A stretch of DNA of 64,000 nt, from contig JASCIV010000004.1 in NCBI GenBank assembly GCA_030374735.1, positions 1 to 64,000 of the forward strand, given 5' to 3'. The position numbers and the translations under genes were made by a program. Below the pieces are notes generated by a model. The model ran no database searches. It was not told the DNA's origin and saw nothing but the letters and a program-made list of their open reading frames with translations. Shown here in pieces: positions 40,178 through 48,406 of the stretch. The stretch comes from Gracilaria caudata. Taxonomy: Eukaryota > Rhodophyta > Florideophyceae > Gracilariales > Gracilariaceae. Within the stretch, counting starts at the first letter, position 1. Each line of letters opens with the position of its first letter.

Positions 40178-42174
40178 ACTTCACCCTAACAAGATATCGG
40201 CGGCGGCGTGCTTCCTGTTCACGAACCGCAACACGCCGCCTGTCCTGAACCAACTTTGGGTGCAGAGAGAGAGAGAGAGAGAGAGTTAAGCGAAGAAAAA
40301 GTTGACAGATGTCGCTGAGTTTCAGCTACGTTGGCGCGTTGTGGCGCACAACGTGGTTGACGGCGTAGTTGGAATTGAGTTTGAGGCAATTGTTCGTTTA
40401 CCCCAACGATGTGCTCGACTGACTTTCTTCTTACTCCTAAAGACTAACCGGTCCTCGGGCCGCTCAATACTTGCTCGGTTCCAGTTTCTGAACTCTGAAA
40501 ATTGCTTGAGCGAGAACTTGATGTTCGTTGCAGGTTGATCTTCGTGACGAGTACCCATGTGAAAGAATGGCTTGGTCGCACGTGGCATCCCTGCAATCAT
40601 TGAGGCGTGGACGAGGTTAAATCACGAGACTCTAACCCCAAGTTGCGCAGAGTTTACAAAGGCTATCGACGTCATCATCAAGAATCTTCTGTCCTCAGCA
40701 CCCTTTCGAGGACCCAACGAGACGACCCTCCGTGGAACTAAAATTCTGCGTAGCTGTCTATAATAAGCAGCCTTGTTGCACCCCTTGAGCCTTGCCATTC
40801 GCCCTTGTTTTCCACGCGCACGCTCTCCTCGCTACAAGATGTCAGTGCGGCATGAGGGATCCAGCTGTGCAACGTAGATAGGGCCGTCGACCAATTGCCA
40901 AGGTATTTGTGGAGAGGGTAAAGGGAGGGTTAAGGTTATCCGAAGTTTGGATTCCGAACTGGTACCGTACCTTAACTGGTATTGCGATTTATTTATTGAC
41001 AAGCGGCAGTGCTGAGACTCCTGCTCCAGCGCCAACCTGCCATGGGCATGTAAGTTCACACTGAGCTAGCCCTCATCTTCCTCACAATATACTGTACAAG
41101 GATGGTACCCTTTTTTAAAAAAACCAGCCCTGTTCTCCTTTGAATCAGTGCACAATGACGTCACCGGAGATCCAAGTGGCTGCTTTCCTGCAATACAGCC
41201 CTACAGAGCTCTACGTCCTGAGAAACGTTGCCAGATTAGCGTACTTCTAGCATGCATGGTGTCGGTCGAGATTGGACTGCCATAGAGCTATCGCGTCCTA
41301 ATGCAAGCCCCATAGATACCGACACTGCCAAAGTCGGCCAATCGTATAACACTACGTACCTCTGACACCCGCTATTGCGCCATGGTCGCAATCAAAACAG
41401 GGCTTTGGACGTTCGCTGCCGACAAGTACTAAGGCCTACGAGCGGGTTTATTCCACTTCGTGACTTCACACTGTGGTGAAGTTATGCAGTGTCGCAGTGC
41501 ACGTTCTTTTTTGTGCCAACGTTCAGCTAAAACCACTGTGAAGGTCTCCCTTGCCTGTCAGAAGTTCGGCAAAACGGCAACTCTGGATTCTGCAATGCTC
41601 TCACTCTCGGAGTCCGAAATTCGGACCATGCAGAATGATTTGCCTTTTTTTGCTGACGGTGTTCTGTGCATCCCCACATCTCGCACTTTCATACACATAC
41701 ACAGAGTGTCTTTGAGGTTTATAAAACATATTAGACCGCTTAGATGTTGAGTTCATTCGCCCCTGAAGGTTCGCTGCCCCAGAAATTCTATACTCATTTG
41801 CGCAATCGAAGCACCGGTGCTTCTGAGAGCATAAAATACTGCTTGCTTATGCGATGCAATTGATCATGATGGTTACAGCGCATCGCATAAGACCAAAAAG
41901 CTACAAGGCATGACATAAAAAGGGTAACGGGTTACAAGCCGCGAAACAGAATCATCCATGCGGGAATATCTACGTACAATACAACCTTAAGCAAAGTAAA
42001 AATAGAATACATTCAGAACCTCCTGTGCATCGAACACTTCGTACCACTCGGTACGCTCTATCGAAGTCACGTCTCTTCGCATCTGCCCATCCGTTCCAGG
42101 ACCACCAAAGTCTCGTTTTCCTTCTTCCATCAACAACACACGCAATCCCCCTAGATCGACGGCCAGTTCCTTTG
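40178..42174. other. Two-kilobase intergenic region
   Basis: No gene recognised. A (GA)n run lies at 40264-40285. Several short frames on both strands look random. Confidence 0.4.
40264..40285. repeat. GA dinucleotide microsatellite
   Basis: Eleven GA units just upstream of the member-C start codon, possibly within its promoter or 5' UTR. Confidence 0.85.
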
Positions 42175-43980
42175 TCATTGTGGCACAAGCAGCTTTGCAC
42201 GCCGCACCTCGTTTCGTAATCTGGTGTTCTCGTCTCGAAGCATCATTTCTCTCACGCGTAGCTTTACAGCCTTCTGTGTTAGATTTGCCAGATCTTTCCG
42301 AACCTTTTCGTTCCTCAGTTTTCGCTTCAAGTTGCTTCGCGCTGCTGCTTCTCGGTTGCGTTTCTTTCGTATTTCGGTCTTCTCCTCTTCTGTTAAAGTG
42401 CGCTGTGGTTTGTCGTCATCCGCTTTGCCAGCCTCCGTTCTGGACCGTGATCTTTTGCGTTTCAGCTGTTCGTCTACGCAATCCGTATTCTCTGTGGTTT
42501 CCCTCGCTTGAGCGTCTTCGTCTGTGACTTCAAAACAGGGCCCATCAAACGCCTTGAAGTTCTCACAGCTGTCTCTACCAGACTGCAACGGAATAGAGTC
42601 AATATCTTGACCATCACCATTGACACAGCTCATCTCGCGCTTACTTGACAACGAAGCCGAAGAAGTGCAGCAGTCTGTAGTGCGATCTTTCTCCACCGGT
42701 GGTGTAATCTCACCACGAGTGCTTTGGTCTTCGTTCACATTCGATGAACATACGTTGTGCATTTCACCCAGAACCTCATGAGCATCCATTAGAGTATCGG
42801 CTTCCTCTAGATCACCGTTTGCCACATCGGCACTTCCAGCAAACAAAGAATCTGAGGCGAGCGCTTTCTGAGCCATGTCAGTGTGAGCAACTTCGGCCAT
42901 TCTCTCCACATCTGCAGCTGCATGCGGAGCAACCAGTAGTGGCTCAGACATGTCGTTTATTTCGATAGCTGACATGCGATGCTCATCGTTAGAGCTAATG
43001 TCGAACACATTAACACCTGCATCATCAGTTACGTTCTCTCCTAGATGTGCCAGTGCTTCCTGCGCAGCGGGGCTCATTGCGATTGGCTGACCGTGCGGCA
43101 TAACAAGCGCAAACGGGTTTTCCTTGACCTTCGCGAGACGATCGGTAACGGCCATACGATGGAGGCGATGGGTAATTTCAGGGTTAAGCTCTCCTTGAAT
43201 GACACTACCAGATTGCAAAGTAGCGTTGATGGAGCCATGACCTACGCTCCATAGACGCACCACCGTTGCTCCTTGATAAAAGCCCGTGTAGAGCTGCATA
43301 TTGCTTGCTTCGAAGCGGAAGTCGAAGGGGTGAGTCGGACGCTGTAGCGGCAGCTTGCAGTCGCAATCTCCAGCGGTTGCATCACTGCATACAGGGCACG
43401 TTCGACGTTCGTCAGAGACATTGTAATATATAAGGGAGGAAGATATGTCACTCGGATGTAAAATTCCCTTCGGCGTGCGTAAAACTCTACGTAAGCTGCG
43501 GCAGTCAAACTTCATACGGACTCGGGTACGACGAGTGGACGACTTGTGCGTAAGGCAATCAACCTCGGTGACGCCGGTGCGCTGGTTTTCGCTCACGTGC
43601 AAGAAAACGCCTTTAGTGTCATCGCGAACGAAACGAATACATTGCAAACCGTCCTTCGACTTGTTTCGAGTTAGCTGTTCGACGCAGAAGCCGGCAGTAA
43701 TATTTTCGACGGAGAACGCCGGAATAGAGTAGAACATGAGCTCTTTGTTGAAGTCAAAGGTGTGGGCATATCGTGACGAGGTCTCCGTGGCGTTGACGAA
43801 AATTCTAGCAGAAAGAGCGTGGCGCTTCTGCACCGGAGCAAGCAACATGGATATGTCGGCTGCGGGGTCTGCATTGAAGATGAACTCAAAAATCCACGGA
43901 ATTCTGCACAGAGCAAAGACATCTTCGAGAATCTGTTGTGTGTCGGACGCTGGCGGTATTGGGACACACAACTGGTTCAT
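42175..43980 (-). CDS. bZIP transcription factor, lineage-specific family, member D, 601 aa
   Basis: ATG 43980 gives MNQLCVPIPPASDTQQILEDV; a TTG four codons earlier is not a start. Shared N-terminal blocks: AHTFDFNKELMFYSIPAFSVENITAGF, CIRFVRDDTKGVFLHV, then TCPVC-x6-DCDC and THPFDFRFEASNMQLYTGFYQG. An acidic, disordered middle (about 300-510) could serve as an activation domain. The bZIP at about 530-601 has basic region KKRNREAAARSNLKRKLRN, Asn542-x7-Asn550, again without the invariant Arg. The zipper reads LANLTQKAVKLRVREMMLRDENTRL. KRKRSRSR just before the basic region may be a nuclear localisation signal. Same strand as members B and C. Intronless. Confidence 0.85.
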   Translation of the reverse strand: MNQLCVPIPPASDTQQILEDVFALCRIPWIFEFIFNADPAADISMLLAPVQKRHALSARIFVNATETSSRYAHTFDFNKELMFYSIPAFSVENITAGFCVEQLTRNKSKDGLQCIRFVRDDTKGVFLHVSENQRTGVTEVDCLTHKSSTRRTRVRMKFDCRSLRRVLRTPKGILHPSDISSSLIYYNVSDERRTCPVCSDATAGDCDCKLPLQRPTHPFDFRFEASNMQLYTGFYQGATVVRLWSVGHGSINATLQSGSVIQGELNPEITHRLHRMAVTDRLAKVKENPFALVMPHGQPIAMSPAAQEALAHLGENVTDDAGVNVFDISSNDEHRMSAIEINDMSEPLLVAPHAAADVERMAEVAHTDMAQKALASDSLFAGSADVANGDLEEADTLMDAHEVLGEMHNVCSSNVNEDQSTRGEITPPVEKDRTTDCCTSSASLSSKREMSCVNGDGQDIDSIPLQSGRDSCENFKAFDGPCFEVTDEDAQARETTENTDCVDEQLKRKRSRSRTEAGKADDDKPQRTLTEEEKTEIRKKRNREAAARSNLKRKLRNEKVRKDLANLTQKAVKLRVREMMLRDENTRLRNEVRRAKLLVPQ

Positions 43981-45024
43981 TTCGAAGAGCAAGGAGTATT
44001 CGGCGTGGGCGTTGAATCAGACGGGAGTCATCAACGCATTCGACCCAGTGTGCGTCTACCTACGCGCAGAAGGTGTTGAGCAATATGGGGAGCGTTGGGG
44101 GAGCAATGAGGGACAGTAACTCGCTGCCCTTCTTGCAATACAGGGCGAGGTCTGGCGGAACCGCTGGTAAAGATGCGGATCTGTGAGCGCGCAAACTGCG
44201 GGGCAGACTGCAGAAGCAAATGCATCGCACGCAGAGCTGCTTCTGCGTTCGTTCTCAGTTATTCGGGCCATAGGAGCGGGTACGCGGGGTGCATAGAACG
44301 TGTTTCACGTGGCTTGTTATGTCAATTCCTTTTGGCACCAGTGAGCACTCGCCAGATCATGTAATATTATTGTGATCATGCCACAAATTCTTGGGGTCAC
44401 GCTGGTGCCGAATTACAGTTATTTTTTGTAAGGTAACTGATGTTATGCGAAGTGACACGTGTTTGTTGAAACTGGGGGCTTCAACCCTAGTTCAGATTTC
44501 AAAACTGCGGGGCATTCCCCGTCATCATGATGACATATACAGTAAAACTTGCGTCAAGCGCTGTTTTCTCGTACTAAAAAGTGAAGGTACAGCCAGGAAA
44601 TCCTCAGAAGCCTTAGAAACTACGAAGGTACCTGAGCGGACGGCAGAGTTTGAATCTGAGCGTTGCTTGGGCGCAAGCACAAGCAGAGAGAGAGGTCCTA
44701 TAGGAGTTCATTCATAAGTCAGAATGATCCTGCGAAGCTCGTTTCTTCGCGAAACGCGCGCGAGAGCGACTTCGTGTCCAGATATAGTTTTGGAAGAGAA
44801 AGATCTACAAGGATATCTAGAAAGGACTAACCTTTCGAGCAGAAGCGCACAGATTGCGAAATGGTTGTGCTACTATGTCAGAGAGAGATATTACCTGTTT
44901 GTCGTGCCTCATCCATACTGCCAGCATTTTAACTTCTTCTCGGACTCAAGCGATCCGCCTTCACGTGGTGAGTCTGTCTTCCTTCGGGAAGCGAAACGGA
45001 TCTGCGGTCGGGTCTCCAACGGAG

Positions 45025-45034
45025 NNNNNNNNNN
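45025..45034. other. Assembly gap (10 N)
   Basis: A run of ten N. Real length unknown; nearby retroelement sequence suggests a repeat that did not assemble. Confidence 0.99.
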
Positions 45035-45198
45035 CCTTCCTAGTGAGAGAACGTTTCTTCGAACAGAAGCGTTATGTAGTACGCCGTAATTAGGCTATTA
45101 CACCCATAAAAAGAGAGAGAGAACTTCTTCTCTATTGAGGACGTTTCCTCTGATTTCGAAGGCAAACGGAGTCCTCTTTGACAAGAGGCAGTTCTCTG

Positions 45199-45361
45199 TC
45201 TTTTCGGTGGCAGCACGTTTCACTAGCACTTATGCATAAATTATTAAGCGAAGCAGGGGTTCCAGATATCTCTTTAGTTTTTGGCCTTTTTGCGGAGAGA
45301 GAACTTGTTTAAAATTTTACTGCAGCTTAGTAATTAGAGGCTGTTGTCCACAAAAAAGAAG
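45199..45361 (+). pseudogene. Non-LTR retrotransposon 3' end fragment
   Basis: The frame from 45199 reads SFRWQHVSLALMHKLLSEAG and then GLFAERELV, stopping at 45310-45312. Its end position matches the FLAFLKRESFL end of the copy at 34666-34893. The next ~45 bases (TTTTACTGCAGCTTAGTAAT ...) are nearly the same as the 3' UTR of that copy, followed by an A-rich CAAAAAAGAAGG end. This ties the fragments to one family, although the coding part has diverged more. Confidence 0.5.
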
Positions 45362-45849
45362 GTATGTCTTTCTCATTCCCAAGAAGACCCTTTCAATCAT
45401 GGACAAGCCATCCCCGTAAGGATAAACGCAGCTTTTCAGAGGGTCTCTTTTTTGACACTGGCACAGTCTACCATAATCCAGGCGCCCTAGTAACAGAAAA
45501 CGCGCCGTCACGTCCCTTCGGGGAGCATACTTTTACTCCGCGTCTCTTCACTTACAGGTATATTTGGTCGTAACAGAAAAAGCTGACAACAACGAAAAAA
45601 AGTAAAGCTCAAGCGCAGTGATGCCTTCAAGCCAGAATGATTACCAGAAAGATTGCCAACAAGTTTCATCCATAACAAACGACCAAGCTGGACTGCTAAT
45701 CCATCTACTACTTACTATTGTTGTGCTTGCCGCTTGGGGTAACAATTCACTGTTTTCTAGGCCGCCCCTTTGAGATACAAAGCTGAGAGGAGAATTGTTT
45801 CCTTCAGTTTTCTCCTCGAAAGAGAGTAGGGGGCTCTCTGTCGCGATTG

Positions 45850-46848
45850 ATGTTCTCATTGTTATCTTTTGTTTTTCTCTTTTCCACTTTTGCCGCATGG
45901 AGGGCAGGGCAAAAAGTTTGGTTCCTCGTAGACGCTATGGCTACAACGATATTCGGGGCATCACTGCTTTTTACTCCAAGTATTCTACTCTTGTATCAGA
46001 CTACCGTTGAACTTGACCCCGTTTCAATATACTTGACTCGTGTCGTGGGTCTTATTCTCCTTTCTTCGTCATTTGCTTCGCATCGAGCTTTTGCTAGCAA
46101 AGATAGACTTGACAAGTATGTCATCATTCTTTCAAGGGCAATAACAGCTCTACTGTTTGTGACTACATCTGTATATGCAAGAATCCATTATCCTGAATGG
46201 AGCGACGAATTTCTCCATACTACATGCACAGGGGCTTTTGTTTGGCTACTGCCCCATATATTCTACTCGGTATCTACGCTTCCATTAGGAAGAACAGAGT
46301 CAATTCGAGTTTCTGCCTTCCTTTTGATTGACTTCTTCATGACAGTAACTTTTGGTTTTCTATGGTTCGGTTTTCCACAAGGGCTACTGCGCATGCAAAG
46401 CAGACTGAAGCCAAACTCAATCTCGGTTACAATCTCACGTTTCCTCGGCGCACTGCTAATTGGAAACGCTTTTAGTTCAATATTGGCAGCATGTCTTTGC
46501 TCACTGAGAACCAAGCAGTATCTTTTCTCTGTCAAGATCATAACTGCATTGATGTTAATTGTTCTTATTGTCTTCGGACATTCGTGGGGACAACACTTTG
46601 ATACCACTCACATTTTGATGGGAACAGTTGCTGCGCTAGTCTGGGGGCTTAACTCAACGCTTGGTTATATGTCGATAGTCCTTACCTATGCTGGATATTA
46701 TGAAAAGAGGCAGAGACCTCCCCGCCCGTACTGCACTTCGCGTTCTGTATCGGCTGGTTTGATTCCGTATTCGGCGTTAACTTTTAAAAAGACGACTGGT
46801 AATAGCTTTCCACGAAAGACATGTTATGGGTCTATCATGGGACGATGA
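45850..46848 (+). CDS. Multi-pass membrane protein with internal duplication, 332 aa
   Basis: Not recognised. ATG 45850 (MFSLLSFVFLFSTFAAWRAG) gives an N-terminal hydrophobic segment, and about eight TM helices follow. The protein contains two similar four-helix halves (about 25-140 and 155-275). Each begins L-(V/I)-D-x2-x-T-x-FG, continues with SI-x3-(T/I)-SR or LTR-x2-G-x-LL, and ends with an H-T-x(2)-(T/M)-G-(A/T)-x3-W-(L/G)L block (FLHTTCTGAFVWLL, TTHILMGTVAALVWGL). The C-terminal ~50 residues are basic and soluble. Such duplicated 4-TM units occur in small transporters and in lipid or sterol-binding membrane proteins; I cannot choose. Confidence 0.7.
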   Translation: MFSLLSFVFLFSTFAAWRAGQKVWFLVDAMATTIFGASLLFTPSILLLYQTTVELDPVSIYLTRVVGLILLSSSFASHRAFASKDRLDKYVIILSRAITALLFVTTSVYARIHYPEWSDEFLHTTCTGAFVWLLPHIFYSVSTLPLGRTESIRVSAFLLIDFFMTVTFGFLWFGFPQGLLRMQSRLKPNSISVTISRFLGALLIGNAFSSILAACLCSLRTKQYLFSVKIITALMLIVLIVFGHSWGQHFDTTHILMGTVAALVWGLNSTLGYMSIVLTYAGYYEKRQRPPRPYCTSRSVSAGLIPYSALTFKKTTGNSFPRKTCYGSIMGR

Positions 46849-47210
46849 ATGTCGGGATACTGTCTGCGCCTCTGATCGCACTGAAGGTGTTATGTAAACT
46901 CAAAGATATACATTTGTGGTCAGAAGCAGTGGATGTGATCATTGCCAGACATAGCGCACATATTGGCGTATAGTAAGCGAATTTGCATCTGATGCACCCT
47001 AGCTTACTGTGAGACGAGTGTACATATGGCCTTAACATTCTTCACTCTTCTTCACTTGTCCAGATCGGAGCATTAGTCTTCAAACTTAGCTATCCAGTGT
47101 CAAAAACGCAGCGGGGTTTCGCATCCTGCTTCTAAGACCAATTCCCGAGTTCCGGCCTTAGGTGTTCTTGACTTTAGTTTTTTGAAGCGAAGGCGTTCTC
47201 GAATGTCAAA
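46849..47210. other. Short intergenic, nothing recognised
   Basis: 360 bp between the convergent membrane-protein and EFG1 genes. No clear signal. Confidence 0.4.
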
Positions 47211-47858
47211 CTAATCACTTTCACTTTCATTATCCAGAAAGAAGTCATCGGTGATAGGTTTGTTTGTATTCGACGTAGTCTGATCTTCGGGTGCCGTGAC
47301 CGAGCCCTCGATAATGGCTCGCATTCTTTCAACGGTCCTCTTCGTTTTATCCGTTTGACCTCCGGATGGGAATAAAGCTATGTACTTTCTATCTCTTGGG
47401 TATTGTACGATATATTGCAAATCCCTCTGCGCTTGAAGCTTGGCTTCTTGGTCCTCCGGCCTATCCCCGTTCTTAGAAATGTTATCCAAAACACGTTGAA
47501 CTTTTTTTCTTTCAAAGAATTTGATTCTCCTATAACGGGTTTCGAACTTTCTTTCACGGGCTCTTCTTTCTCGCTCGGCTCGTATTCTCTTCCACTCCTC
47601 GAGTTCCTGCTTCTTTTTCTTCAACATGCCCGGAGGGAGTTCGTGGCCTTTGTGCCTCAAAAATCGTTCAATGCTTCGAATATGATTTGCAGGAAGCTTG
47701 GACCTCGACTTCTTACGTGCAGAGGATGGCGTTTTCTGAGGTATATTTTGAACGGGTTTCAAAGCGGGGAGCTCCTGTTTGAAATGATTTTGACCATGAC
47801 TGGGCCCCTTTTTCTCTTCATCTTCGCTACCGCTATCGAACCGTAAGTGGGACGCCAT
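47211..47858 (-). CDS. EFG1: rRNA-processing protein EFG1, 215 aa
   Basis: Nucleolar factor needed for early pre-18S rRNA processing in yeast. The conserved core spans about residues 45-140: LPANHIRSIERFLRHKGHELPPGMLKKKKQELEEWK, followed by a long, highly charged helix (RAERERRARERKFETRYRRIKFFERKKVQRVLDNI) and an LQYIVQYPRDRKYIALFPSGG segment that marks this family. ATG 47858 (MASHLRFDSGSEDEEKKG) is chosen over a TTG 23 codons upstream. The acidic start and Asp/Glu/Ser end are typical of nucleolar proteins. Diverges from NOP9, another 40S biogenesis factor, with tRNA-Trp between. Confidence 0.87.
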   Translation of the reverse strand: MASHLRFDSGSEDEEKKGPSHGQNHFKQELPALKPVQNIPQKTPSSARKKSRSKLPANHIRSIERFLRHKGHELPPGMLKKKKQELEEWKRIRAERERRARERKFETRYRRIKFFERKKVQRVLDNISKNGDRPEDQEAKLQAQRDLQYIVQYPRDRKYIALFPSGGQTDKTKRTVERMRAIIEGSVTAPEDQTTSNTNKPITDDFFLDNESESD

Positions 47859-48060
47859 ACCCTTCACTGCGACGTTGAGCTGCTGATTGTTATGAAGCAA
47901 AGCCTCCGACTTAAGATTGTAGAACAATTTATGCGGCTTGTGTGGAAAATGAGAGTCATGCGGCTTCTTTGCCCATTGGGAAAATGAAATGGCGGGTGGC
48001 GATCATGGCGATGGCAAGTGAAATGCACCAACATTTTCCCAAAAACAGAAAAGAAGTGCA

Positions 48061-48132
48061 TGACCCGGATGGGATTTGAACCCACAACCTTTTGATCTGG
48101 AGTCAACTGCGCTACCGTTGCGCCACCAGGCC
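48061..48132 (-). tRNA. trnW-CCA: tRNA-Trp (CCA)
   Basis: A 72-nt cloverleaf on the - strand, no intron. Acceptor GGCCTGG pairs with CCGGGTC (two G-U pairs); D-arm GCGC...GCGC; anticodon loop CTCCAGA with anticodon CCA; T-arm GTGGG-TTCAAAT-CCCAT; discriminator A. Base pair 27-43 is a G/A mismatch. CCA is not encoded, as expected for a nuclear gene. The overall sequence is close to plant nuclear tRNA-Trp. Confidence 0.95.
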
Positions 48133-48406
48133 TGCGACACGCACTGTTTTTCGGAAACGACAAGAGATTTAGAGCTACAGAATCAGGGTCCTGGTTGGCT
48201 TCGTCCGTTGATCTTTCTTGCTTATATTATGCGCTTCGGTCATGATTGTTTCAACCCCCTTTTTGGCTGCATGTACCCTTGTATAGAATCCAAAACCTCT
48301 TCCTGGGTAAGCTATCTACCGACTACCTAAGTTCAATCGAAACAAGGAAGACTCAAAAAAACATTGCTTTGTTTGGGACGCGTTTCGCCGGTTGTCTGCA
48401 GTTGAC

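Larger units (their letters stand above)
43981..45849. other. Intergenic with an assembly gap and retroelement debris
   Basis: No intact gene. It carries the promoter side of bZIP member D at its left end, a 10-N gap at 45025-45034, and the retroelement fragment at 45199-45361. Repeated GAGAGAAC strings flank the gap. Confidence 0.45.

Noticed and set aside
40322..40600. 92-codon - strand frame upstream of bZIP member C
   Set aside because: No ATG context or domain; lies over a probable promoter.
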